A stretch of DNA of 64,000 nt, taken from assembly GCF_003171515.1 (NCBI RefSeq), contig NC_089391.1:3596001-3660000 (forward strand). The letters run 5' to 3'. A model generated the notes under the pieces. The model worked only from the letters and a program-made list of their open reading frames with translations, searched no databases and was not told the DNA's origin. This document shows, one piece after another, positions 41,340-52,733 of the stretch. The first letter of the stretch is position 1, and every line of letters begins with the position of its first letter. The DNA is from Pyrenophora tritici-repentis. Lineage: Eukaryota > Ascomycota > Dothideomycetes > Pleosporales > Pleosporaceae. A program made the translations under genes and the position numbers.

Positions 41340-42661
41340 AGACCGTGCGAACTGGAAGGAATGGATGTGAACACGTGTCGGAGAAGAATGCCGCACTTTC
41401 ACCATGGAGACATCCGCCCCACTCCGAGATAGGTCTGACCTTGCAAACCCCGTAGATACCGAAGTTCGGGTCCGTAAGATTAATTTCGTCGCGGCCTTGG
41501 TGCAAAGACATTCGCAGCGATGCTCAGGCTTCTGGATGTCTAGTAGGTGCAGGTGCGATGAAGGCCTGAACGCCAAGAACACTCAACCACTGGCGCACGT
41601 CCGACTCGCAACTTCACTCATGAAAACGCTCACCACATCTGCCAAACACCGACGCTAACAGTAGCCATCGCGAACCTCACATAAGCCGGAAATTGCAACG
41701 AGTCAGTTTTGCTTGGATCAACACGACCGAGTCAACTTATGCCGACCGCTCACGTCCACATCACGAGGTCACTATGTGAAACCATCTAAGCTTACAAGCT
41801 GCGGCGTTGTATCGCCGTGACAGTCGACGATCATGCCGACTTCGCCGCTTAGTAGAGACTATCACCGGCATCGGGACAGTCGCCTCGGCATGAATCTGGC
41901 TTCAACGTATTACAACGGCCACCCAAGGCATAAGGCCTAAGGCCTCCAGATACCAAGGCGCAGCCTAGCAGACGGCAACTTTTCATGTAAAACTTCTAAT
42001 CGCTGGTACGCCTAGAATCCTACAAGAGACTAGACGTTGGTAGCATGGTATACCCCTCTATCTTAGGCGACCCAGATAGCCACGTGCGACGGAACATGTA
42101 GAGATACATCTACCTAGGGAGGAAAAGGTGAAGTGCAGCGATCAATACACTCACATAACCTACAAGGACGTCTAGATATTCCAGTCCGGGCTCTACAAAA
42201 TGTAAAAATGGTAGCGGACAATAAGCCTCATTTGTGGAAAGACTATGCGCCAAGCGAGGTACTATCTGCCGTCGTTACACCAAAAGATGCCTGCAAGGCG
42301 GGGCGGGTACAAAGCCCCATGCGGAGTTCGAGGATAATTCGTGCATTGCAGCACATTAGGGTCGAACTACGTCTCCTCTTACCGCCTACCCGCGATCTTG
42401 CTGCAGATGTTACTTTCGGCACGGGATTGTATTGTGAAAATCTGCCGCTGCGGCATTGACGTCACTTCTGTTAACTTCCATCGCAGATGTACGAGGGAAT
42501 CTGTGGATTACTGATCTACCGTTTGTACCTTCCTCCTATATCACTAGTCTGTTCTTTCTCCGCTAACTAGCATATCTTTCGGTGGGGTTTCGCCTTGGCA
42601 TGGAGGGATACCCACAACGCCATAGTCTTTGATTCTCTTGGAAATCAAATCACACTCAAAG
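41340..42661. other. Intergenic region
   Basis: About 1.3 kb with no supported gene, between SINE-like copy 2 and the esterase pseudogene. A short aaggcctaaggcct palindromic stretch lies near 41930-41945. Confidence 0.5.
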
Positions 42662-44367
42662 ATGCGTAGTCTAATACCCCTTTCTCTCTTTGGGCTTGCG
42701 TCATTGGCATTGGACGTACCAGATTTCGAAACCGTCGATACAAACAATGGCAAGATATCAGGTCATCGTTCACCAAGGGCCAATGAGGTCTGGGAGTACT
42801 TGGGTATTCCATACGCGCAACCGCCGCTAGGAGAATTGCGATTTTGCACCAAAGGAGCATACGGGCAAAGAGGCATACATTGCCGCCGAATTTGTGAGCT
42901 ACACATGCGCATCCAGACGTTGTCGCTCCTCCACACATGGACTGACTTGACTGGCCATATAGGGATAGTATGTCTTTTCGCTAGAAAAATCCACTAGATA
43001 CTTTGAATGATAATCATGACAGTGACTGCCCTCAACAAGCTGCCATACAGTCCAACTTCCCAGGCTTTACTACTCAAGCGAGGACTATACTCAATCTCTC
43101 TACTGTGAGTGCCGGAACGCAGCGAAGTGATGATTGCCTCATCTTGAACATATGGTCTAAGCCGAGTAATAAGTCGGCTGAGAATAAGAAGCCTGTTTTC
43201 GTCTTATTCCATGGCGGCCGTGAGTTATTCTACATACTTCTGATTACTGATACACTACCTAAACTACGTTCAACCAGGTTTTGCAGGCGACAATACAAAT
43301 ACTCTCTTTGCCAACGGCCAATACCTTGTAAATAACACCGACATCATCGTCGTCTCAGTAAACTACCGCCTCAACATCTTCGGCTTTCCCGGCGGCCCAA
43401 ACACAGACACCAACCTCGGACTCCGTGACCAACGTCTCGCCGTCCAATGGCTTTAAAAGAACATACACGCATTCAGTGGGGACTCAAAGAAAATTGTCAT
43501 CGCAGGCCAATCATCCGGCGGAGCAGCAGTAGACTGGTGGTCCTACGCCTACGCTCAAGACCCCATCGTCCACGGGCTCATCCCCACCTCCGGAAACGCC
43601 TTCTCTTTCCCCCAAAACTGCGCGGCCAAACAAGCCGAAAATTAGTCTCTCGTCTCCTCCCTCGTCGGCTGCAACACGACCAACACTACCACAACCCTCT
43701 CCTGTATGCGCACCATCGCCTGATCTGCCCTTTCCTTCGCTGCTTCGAAAATCCCCCCCACACCAGGTGGCAGTCCCGTTCGCTCAACACCCCCCTTCTA
43801 CCCCGTCATAGACAACGAAACAGTCCTCAGCCCCAGCGCATATCTCTCCCTCGCTTCGACGGGGAAATTCGCACCTCTCCCGTATTTTCGCGGCCACAAC
43901 GATAACGAACAGGGATACTACGCCATTCCAGCTTTCGCCCAAGGCCGCAACGTCACGGCCGAGCAAGCGCGAAAGTTTCTGCTGGAATCATTCGTTTGTC
44001 CTGTTTCCTACGTAGCGCGAGCGAGGGTTGCGGCGGGTGTCAAGACGTGGTTGTTTAGGTACTTTGGGGACTGGGAGGATACGAGACTTTATCCTGGATC
44101 TGGGGCGTATCATGGGTCCGAGTTACATATGGTGCTGGGTGGAGCCGAGGATGCAAGTGGGCTGGGTATGGAGAAGGCACAAAGGGACATGGTGGGGGTC
44201 GTGCAGAGGGCTTGACGGGGTTGGGGTGGCCGGTCTTTGAACCCGAGACGGAAAGCTGGGGTGTGGTTGCGAGGGGAAATAGAGCGGAAGTAGGGTTCGT
44301 GAAGCCCGGGGTATTTGATGGGAGTTGTGGAAGTGTTGTTGTGGGGGCTTTGCAGGGGGAGTCTTGA
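42662..44367 (+). pseudogene. Type-B carboxylesterase/lipase pseudogene
   Basis: A degraded secreted esterase. It begins with a signal peptide (MRSLIPLSLFGLASLAL) and the family start GKISGHRS...WEYLGIPYAQPPLGELRF. A one-base excess in the T4 run at 42842-42845 then shifts the frame. Later parts are DDCLILNIW, VFVLFHGG, VVSVNYRLNIFGF and the nucleophile elbow IAGQSSGGAA. In-frame stops occur at 43454-43456 (in QWL*KNIHAFSGD, expected Gln), 43643-43645 and 43721-43723. A further shift follows near 44213, after which WPVFEPETESWG is readable to 44367. The first two stops are explained by C-to-T changes in CpA context, as made by RIP, but one copy is not proof. The gene is not functional as sequenced. 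Confidence 0.87.
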
Positions 44368-44527
44368 GTTGGTACTGTTGAGGAAGCAGTGACATATGAT
44401 AGTTGAGTATGCTGCCGTAGGGACTTCTTCACCAGGCATTCATGATCGAAATGCTCACATGAATTTCAGCTAAACCCAAGCAGATCGAGAAATGTGTAGA
44501 TGTCATAATATTGATCATACACCCATC

Positions 44528-45289
44528 TCACACAGGTGCATCGGTCAACGGCACATACCGCACACCATACAGCTTATTCCTCACCAAACTCCCATCCTCC
44601 TTCTTGTCAATCACAAAGATATATTGCAGTCCACCTTCCTGAACAGGCACAAACAGCCTCCCGGGCGCCTTCAACTGATCCGTCAAGGTCTGATGATGCT
44701 CTGCCGCAGCCGCCCCAACATGAATAGCATCATACGGCGCGCCCTCGGCCCACCCTTTCCTCCCATCCCCCAACACAAACCTAACCTGCCCCCGAGTCCA
44801 GCATGCGCCTTCCCTCCTCCGACTTCTGCATATTCTGTTTTCCCATGTCGACCAGCGGCTGTATGTGATCAATGCCGATGACGGAGCCGTTCGGAGCAAC
44901 GAGGTTGGCGAGCACGGCAGTCAGATAGCCAGACCCGGAACCTATATCGAGGACTTTAGAGCCAGGTTGCAGGTAGTCGAGGAGGGATTCGCAGGCTGAG
45001 GCGTGCATGTGTGGAGCGGAGATTGTGGCGCGGTGGCCGATGGGTTGGGGACAGTCTTCGTAGGGGGAGGCGGGGGCGTAATGTGCGCGGTCGACCTGAT
45101 GTACATGCAGTTTAGTTTGGTGGTTCAGGGTCCTTGCATGTGCTGCATGCAGTCGGGGGTTTTGGGTCGGGTATCATCATCTCGTACCTTTAACATGGCA
45201 TCTTTGACGCGGTCCGACTTGATGAGATTGTTTTTGGCAAGGTTCTGAACCAGAGTTTCGTTACTGGTGCCATGGCTTCGCCAGGCCAT
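44528..45289 (-). CDS. Protein-L-isoaspartate O-methyltransferase, with one apparent frameshift
   Basis: Repairs damaged Asp/Asn residues in proteins using SAM. Exon 1 is 45289-45188 (MAWRSHGTSNETLVQNLAKN, the standard start). A GT-AG intron of 92 bp follows, then exon 2 from 45095 to 44528. Family motifs: VDRAHYAP and PIGHRATISAPHMHA, then motif I VLDIGSGSGYLTAVLA at about residue 82, followed by RKGWAEGAPYDAIHVGAA. The reading frame slips by one base at the G5 run 44789-44793 (minus-strand TCGGGGGCAG). With one G fewer the protein is 222 residues and runs straight from RRMLDSG into QVRFVLGDG, as in the family. So this is either a recent break or a base over-count. It is divergent from UTP22. 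Confidence 0.88.
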
Positions 45290-45696
45290 GCTGAATGCTT
45301 TGCTGGCGTGTTTAGTAGGGGAGTGTGTGGTCAAGAGAGAAGAACCGCAACGGCGGCTGAGCTTTGTTAGGAACCGCACCGTGAATATGTTTGTAGGTAA
45401 GAGAGACACGTGAATGCAGAGGGGAATGAAGATGGTATTGTTAGGATGGAAAAAGCAATCGCGTGTTAACCTGTATGGTAATTCCAGAATCGCATAGACT
45501 ATTATAGGCGCGTCCAGACTACCGTTGTTCCCCCGCAAGCTGGGTGTGGAGGACGCGCATGAGGGATGATGTAAGGGTGAGCTCGGCGTGGGTCGACAAG
45601 GGCCGTGACCCCTGCAATCGATAAGACTCCCGCGGCAAAACTGCCAGAGAAATTTCGCGTCGCATTGCCAGTAGCCTCCCATCAACTAAGGAAAGA
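45290..45696. promoter_or_regulatory. Divergent promoter region between the isoaspartate methyltransferase and UTP22
   Basis: 407 bp between the two start codons. I see no clear TATA box; nothing else is recognised. Confidence 0.4.
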
Positions 45697-48600
45697 ATGG
45701 CGCCGCCCGCAACGAAACGGAGAAAGCTCGAGCATAGCGACTCCGAGGCAGAGAGTGAAGGGAGCTTTGCTGATTTTGACGAGACGAATGCAGTGGAATT
45801 GGACGGGAGCGACGCCCAAGATGAAGACGAGAGCGATGTTGAGATGAATGGACAGGAAGAGGATGTAGAAGACGACGAGGATGAGGACATGAGCGATGAG
45901 GGAGAAGAAGAATTCGAAGAAGAAGAGGATGTGCATGAGAGCAGGAAGCAGACAGCAGCCGGAAAAGCGACGAGCGTATCTAAGCCGCATAAGAAACCTG
46001 CGCCGAGCCTGCAAGACGGTGTCTACACAGCTGAATCCTTCAAGTCAAACATGTTCAAGTTCCAGGTCGATGAGCTGTTGGATCAGGTCAAATTGAAGTA
46101 TAGCAAAAAGGAAGCCCCTGCCGAGAATGCAATGCGCACGCTCAAGACCATCATTGAACAGATACCGAGTCGCGAAGCTCTGCTGGTATGTTCTATACAC
46201 CGAGAAATTATTAGCGCATTCTAACGAAATAGATTCCTGAAGCAGAGAAATCCCTCAAGTCAGCCGGTGTTGCGATCCCCTTTCCGAGTCCCCGCCCATC
46301 CAAGGACACCTTGTATAAGCTGCAATACGAACGACCTGCCAGTATAAACGCGACTGGTAGCTATCCGCTCAAGACCGCAACTCGCAACGACGATGGAATA
46401 GCCATCGATCTCGTGGTTACTATGCCCAAGAGTCTGTTCACGGAAAAAGACTACTTGAACCACCGATACTTCTATAAACGATCATACTATTTGGCATCAT
46501 TGGCTGCAGGAATCAAAGCTTCCAATGATCACAAGTTTGAGCTGTCATTTGAGAGTTTAAATGGCAACCAACTTCAGCCGATCCTCGTTGTGCGACCGAG
46601 CGGTAATGGCGATGCGGATGACTTCTCGAGCTCCAAGTGCCAAATCAACATCTTGGTGTCGCTGCCTGAGAATACCTTCGCACCACACAAGCTCCTACCA
46701 AACTCCAACTGTGTCCGACCCAAAGGTAACGACGATGAAGTGTCTAGCAAAGCACTCACACCTACACCCTTCTATAACAACACCATGCAATCTGATGCCA
46801 ACGTTACGGCTTACCTCAAGCTCCTCCACGGTACCGCTTCGAGAGCTGAAGCCTTCAAGGATGCATGCATACTTGGACGTATCTGGTTGAAGCAGCGTGG
46901 GTTTGGCGGTGAAATGCGCAAAGGAGGATTCGGCAATTTTGAATTCGCCGCCATCATGGCACTCCTATTGCAGCCAAATGCCGGAACTGGTGCTCAGTCG
47001 GTTTCTTCCGGCTTCAGCAGCTACCAGCTGTTCAAGTCGACACTTCAATTCTTATCGCGAGGCGATCTGACGAAGAAACCTTTCATCTTCCAGGCACAAA
47101 ACATCACCGTCCCGAAGACTGAGACTGCACCTGTTGTCTTTGATGGACCGCGAGGCCAGAATATCTTGTTCAAAATGACACCATGGTCATACTCGCGTCT
47201 TCGATCCGAGGCAAAAGCTACTGTGGATATGCTCAGCGACTCGGTGTTGGACAACTTTGACGCTGCCTTTATCCTCAAGACAGAGCTGCTGAAGTACCGA
47301 TATGACGCTACTCTCGAGATACCTCTTGCATCTCTTGGCATTTCAAACGCGGGCGAGGACTACAGCCAGCGACTGAGCGAGACGTGCCAAAAGATACATA
47401 GCACCTTGACACGTGCGCTTACTAACCGCATCACCACGCTGTCTTTCACGATGCCCGAGGAAGAATCTTGGTCGATATCCTCAAGGCGCCCAGTAGAGAA
47501 GCAAAGTAAGAGCATACTCGTCAACTTTGCTACTGAGCCCGCCAATGCCACTCGTACTGTCGATCACGGTCCCTCAGCAGAGAACAAGCAAGAAGCTGCC
47601 TCGTTCCGCAAGTTCTGGGGCGAAAAGGCTGAGCTCAGGCGTTTCAAAGATGGCAGTATCCTTGAGAGTGTTGTGTGGTCAGTCAAAGATGCAGCTTCTG
47701 TCATGGAACAGATTGTTGTGTACACCTTGGGCAAGCATGTAGGTGTCCAAGTGGCAGAACAGTCCAAGTTCACTAGCGATGCATTCGGCCACCTTATCAC
47801 AGCTGGTCGCATGCAGGGACAGTCTGGAACAGCGCCTTTCTTGCCCATCATGAATGCCTTCAGCGCCATGGAGAAGGACATTCGCGATCTAGAGGAGCTT
47901 CCACTCCGACTTCGCCATCTCAGAGCTGCAGACCCGCAATTGCGGTACTCGTCCGTTGAAGTTCCTTCCGCAGGTCACGTTCCTGCATCCGTCGTGTTGC
48001 AGTTCGAAGGCTCTGGACGCTGGCCAGACGATCTATGCGCTATTCAGCGTACCAAAATTGCCTTTCTTCTCCGCCTTGCCGAGCTCTTGGACAACTTGGG
48101 GCGTGGTTATACTGCTCGCGTCGGCATGGAGAACCCATCACAACCAGCACAAAATCAGGCGTTCTTGGATGTAACAGTATCCACAGGCTACACGTTCCGG
48201 ATCCGCATCTACCATGACCGGGAGCCGACACTGTTCGAACGCCAGATCAAAGATAAGTCGTTGGATGCACCATCAAGGGAATCTGCTGCTTCGTCTCTGG
48301 CACTGTACAAACGCGAGTTCATACAATCGCCACTACACTCCCAAGTGCTACAGACGCTATGCACACGATTTCTAGCTCTTTCACCGGCCATACGATTGAT
48401 GAAGAAATGGTTCGCATCACATCTTCTCGCGCCGCACTTCTCGTCTGAGCTTATCGAACTTCTCGTCATTCGAACATTCCTACAGCCACATCCTTGGCCC
48501 GTACCTTCTACCGCAACCACCGGTTTCCTCCGAACACTATCTTGGATTAGTCGTTGGGACTGGCGACACGCCCCACTCATCGTAGACTTCTCGACGACCT

Positions 48601-49346
48601 TTTCAGCAAACCCCGCGGATCTGGAAGACACTACCTCCAAGGGTATGAAGTCGGAAGATCTAGACCGGTTACAGACGCGATTTGAAGCATGGCGACGTAT
48701 TGATCCTGCCATGAACCGCGTTGTGCTTTTCGCAGCGACAAACCTCGATGAAGAAGGCACAACCTGGACTGACAAAGCCAAACCGGAGAAGGTGGTTGCT
48801 GCGCGTTTGACTGCGTTGGCCAAAGCTGCTACCCAGGCTGTCCGTGCAGAGGAGGATCGCTTACTCCGCCATATCAACAGCAACAAGGATACCGCTCAAG
48901 CCCAGAACGCTCTGAGCCCAGAATCCCTCTTTATGACCAGCATCTCCGACTTTGATATCGTCATAACTATCTCTTCGAAATACTCTCTCAAGTCCAGCAA
49001 GTCACGCAAGTCTGCTCCGCAGTTCAAGAACCTGGACCTTCAGAGATCAGCAACTTCAAACCCCTCTGCTCAGACACCCTTGACTCAGCTCTTTGCTCAA
49101 GACTTGCTGGAAGTTTACGGCGATGCCGTGCTGTGGTTTTGGGATCCTGAGACCTTAGATAAAATTGTGGGGCTATGGAATCCAGTTGTCACGGCGCAGA
49201 GGAGTTGGAAGGTCAAGGCCGGGTGGAATAGCGTGCCAGTTGGGAAAAAGGACGCTGTTGAGATCAAGGCGAATAAGGATGCGATTGTGCATGAGTTCAG
49301 GAGGTTGGGTGGTGAACTTGTTAAGAGTATTGATGTTAAGAGTTAG
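45697..49346 (+). CDS. UTP22: U3 snoRNP-associated protein UTP22 (Nrap family)
   Basis: A nucleolar component of the small-subunit processome (UTP-C), required for 18S rRNA maturation. Exons 45697-46185 and 46233-49346, with a 47-bp GT-AG intron, give 1200 residues, close to yeast Utp22. The N-terminus has KRRKLEHSDSE and then a long Asp/Glu tract. The Nrap core follows: YTAESFKSNMFKFQVDELL, then IDLVVTMPKSLFTEKDYLNHRYFYKRSYYLA and LGRIWLKQRGFG. FRKFWGEKAELRRFKDGSILESVVW is diagnostic of the nucleotidyltransferase-like fold, and the WFWDPETLDKIVGLWNP end matches too. The gene is intact. Confidence 0.93.
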
Positions 49347-49883
49347 ATAGTCGGGCTCGTCATATCAAAGATGCCGATTTAATGGACATGCGATGTCTCA
49401 AAATTACAAGATGCTTTTCCACATCAGCAATGGTTAATTGAGCTATTGACGCTCTCTCGCATGCTTTTGCCGATCGGATGGATCGCGCCGGGTTTGTAAA
49501 GATGAACGCATTCCCGTTTATGTTCCGGTGTGGTATTTTAGATGGGGGCGTGGAGAAGACCGTGTCAGATGACCCCACATACACCCTGACCGGTAGTTGA
49601 TAGAGGGGAGTTTACCCCGCACAGACCGTGTGGGGGATGAAAGCGCTTGGTCAGAGCCTCCGACGTGCCTGCGACACGACGACGACATCTGCAAGAGCAT
49701 CCGAAATTAGAAAAAGTAAACACGTGTGCAAAAGTACCGCGATGGCATTCACCATTTACCTATTCCGTGACGTGAACAAAAACTCCCCTCACCCTTAATC
49801 CACACCCTCACTGTCTCTGTCTCTGTCTCACTTGATCTAAGCACACGCATACCGAGTTTCCTAACACTTGCACACAAGCCAGC
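49347..49883. other. Intergenic region upstream of the short-chain dehydrogenase
   Basis: 537 bp with no gene. A (TGTCTC)3 microsatellite lies at about 49811-49829, some 60 bp before the ATG. Confidence 0.5.
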
Positions 49884-50851
49884 ATGTCTAAACCCGTAGC
49901 CATTGTAACAGGCGCCGGTTCCGGTATCGGCGAAGCAGTAGCTACACACCTAATTTCCGTTGGCTACAAAGTCGTCATCGCCGACCTAAACGTCGACTCC
50001 GGCACTCGCGTAGCTACTGCCCTCGGTCCCGACGCCATATTCCATCAAACCGATGTTTCCTCCTACGAGTCACAAGCGCGGCTCTTCAAGCGGGCGTACG
50101 AATGGGGCGGCAATCGTCTTGATTTCTGCCACGCGAACGCGGGGGATTGACGATCGTCAGAATATCTTTGCGGGGAGGGAGGAGGAAGAAGTAGATGAGG
50201 AGGGTTTGGTGAAGAAGCTGAGTACGAAGACTTTGGAGGTTAATCTTGAGGCTGTGTTGCAGGGGTTATGGTTGTTCAAGTATTATGTTAGGAGGAGTGA
50301 GGGGGAAGGAGCGGGAAGGGGGGAAGTTTGTCGCTACGAGCAGTATGGCGGGGTTGTAGTGAGTGCTTCTTTTCTTTGCTATCTGTATTTTGTTAGTATA
50401 GGATGATGAGAAGGAGGAAAAAGGGGAAGATTCAACATGAAAAACAGTGCTAACACCACCGAACAGCTACATGCCACAATGTCCCCAGTACACCGCCAGC
50501 AAATACGCCATCATCGGCCTTGTCCGCGCCTCGGCCCCCGCTTTCCTCAAAGAATCAATCACCGTAAACGCAATCTGCCCCGCCTTCATCCCCACAAACC
50601 TCTGTCCGCCAGAGATACTCGCCCGCTGGCCAAAAGAACACATTACCCCACTGACGACGGTGATCAAGGCGATTGACGCTTTCCTAGGGGACGACCAGCT
50701 CACGGGCCAGGCGGTGGAGCTGTCGCAAGACAATATTTATTTTAGGAAGCAGGTCGAGTATGCGAATGAGAGTCAGAGGTGGATGGGCGAAGAGAGCGGT
50801 AAGATTTGGGATATGGGATATGAGGCACCGCCCAAGAGGACGGGGTATTAG
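49884..50851 (+). CDS. Short-chain dehydrogenase/reductase (15-PGDH-like), with two apparent frameshifts
   Basis: An NAD(P)-dependent oxidoreductase of the classical SDR type. The cofactor motif TGAGSGIG is at residues 9-16 and the adenine-pocket Asp in IADLN. HANAG follows, then STKTLEVNLEAVLQGLWLFKYYV, the active-site ATSSMAGL and YTASKYAIIGLVRAS with the Tyr and Lys. The C-terminus reads ITVNAICPAF. A GT-AG intron lies at 50359-50466. The exon 1 frame breaks twice: at the G5 run 50141-50145 and at the G6 run 50318-50323. Taking one G from each gives 285 residues with normal family sequence at both joints (NAGIDDRQ and GKFVATSSM). So the gene is either freshly broken or the runs are over-counted. 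The substrate is unknown. Confidence 0.83.
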
Positions 50852-51208
50852 AGATGGGGTGGGTGAGAGTGGATTATATTTTAAGTGAGTAGATGTAGTT
50901 GGAGCTACCTTACTTGAGAGGCAATGTCATTAGACCTACCCAAATACGTCATTACGCGGCTTTTCTGTCATACATTTCTATCAACTCACTACGGTAGAGG
51001 AGATAATTGCAGCTCATAGCCCTCATGCTCACTGTTGGAGAAAGTGCTTCGCTCCAAGTACGGGATACATTAGCGCCCGGGGTATTTGTTCAATTAGGTA
51101 GCAAGTTTGGTAGAGTCGTTCAACGTTACATCATGGTAGAGTTGTAGCTGTAATCTTTTGTGTTTTTCGTTCAAAAGCGAAAGTTCGGGTCGCCTAGTGG
51201 TGGGGACC
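50852..51208. other. Intergenic region
   Basis: 357 bp between the dehydrogenase and the F-box-like gene. Nothing recognised. Confidence 0.5.
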
Positions 51209-52690
51209 ATGGTACTTGAGGACACAATGAGATTGAGTAAGTCATCGGACAGTATATCTTCGACTGAAGACAGCTGCCGCTGCTACATCCACGACATTCG
51301 AAACTTCGAATGGAAACTGAAACGAAATCCAACAACACCAACTGTCATGGATAACATGAATAGCATCTTCCCGTTAGCCTTCGGGACGGATACAATCAAC
51401 GAGGACGTTTACGCAACACGCTATGGCGAAACCTACATTCCCTTTTCCGCACACATCCGGCCGGCCCCGACTCCCCAGACAGGCTCGGAATTCCACCCGT
51501 TTCTCAGGCTCCCATCAGAGCTACAACTATATACCCTCAGCTTCTGCGATAACGCAATTCTCTTCAAACTCATGCAAGTATGTTCCATGCTTCGCGAGGA
51601 AGCGGGGAAGCTCTTCTGGAAACAGCCAGATGTGTGGCATCTTATCGACGGCGCCTGGCTACTCCACGGAGGGGGCCTGAATGGCGACACAGACGACAAT
51701 GTCGATGTACTACGTTTTATGCAGCGAGTAGAAGTAAACGTCGGTAGAATGGAGCCGTTCTACGAGGTGGAAGGTGAGGATGATGGTGCTTTCAGGCGCG
51801 ATTGCATCCCACCCACCCACACACCGTATACAGCGCAGGATAGGATGCGACATATACAAGACTTCTGGAAACTGCTATAACGCCACCTTCCTCGCGCAAC
51901 TCATGTCATCATCAGCGAGGCCTTCGTAACACCTACAGGCGCACCGTTTCCATCCGGGATCAGGAGAATAGCTGAGGAATGTCCGCCAGGCATATCAGTG
52001 TACGTGTCTTGGCTTCAATCAGACCTAGAATGTTTCAAGGGGGCAAAACGGAGTCTGTGGCGACCCATCCGTGATTATGGCAGCATAAAATGGGAGATGT
52101 TCCAGCGAACATGGACACGCCAGACTGTCAAACCTCCACCAAAGCCATTTCGTGGACCTGTTGGAGCCTACCACTACGTTAAACACCGTATGAACAACTC
52201 ATCCCATAAAAGATTCGTTCGCCCCCTACTTGTCCTCCACGCCGTTGAAAGATATTACACAGAACAACATTTTGCATTATTTACCTGTCCAGCCAGGGAA
52301 TGCCAATTACAATTCGAGCATCCACGCGAATGGACCACCCACGCCGTTAAAGCCTGTCATAATCTTGATATAGTCTTGCCAACTGAGCAACTCCAGACCC
52401 TATTTAATCAGTACGATGCTAGGTATTTTCGTATGTGGCAAGAAGACGAAAGCGCGCTTGTGAGTATGCAGGCAGCATGGGGAGAGGAAGATAGCCAGCA
52501 GCGTAGAGAGATTGCGATGGCTTTCCAGTACCAGCTGCAACATGACCCTTTGTACAGACTAGATGTGCCTATTTCGGAAAACTGGATATGGGAGCAATAT
52601 GTGATGGAAATGGAAGACAAGTTTTTTGATGTAACCAGGTTCATAAACTACGAGCTACTGGTAGCTATGCAACCCACTACTTTTACATAG
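51209..52690 (+). pseudogene. F-box-like orphan protein interrupted by one stop codon
   Basis: The reading frame from ATG 51209 runs to a TAA at 51878-51880 and then stays open in the same frame to 52690. The upstream part has a weak F-box-like block (FLRLPSELQLYTLSFCDNAILFKLMQVCSMLREEAGKLFW). The downstream part is a continuous domain with VYVSWLQSDLE, WRPIRDYGS and a possible single C2H2-like finger, CPARECQLQFEHPREWTTHAVKACH. TAA for CAA (Gln) is a C-to-T change in CpA context. Two readings are possible: a pseudogene with one nonsense change, or a shorter functional protein with relict sequence. The downstream half keeps coding-like sequence, so the break is recent. Confidence 0.6.
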
Positions 52691-52733
52691 CATATATTTG
52701 AATCAAGTTCGGACCACACAAACCCACAACTTT

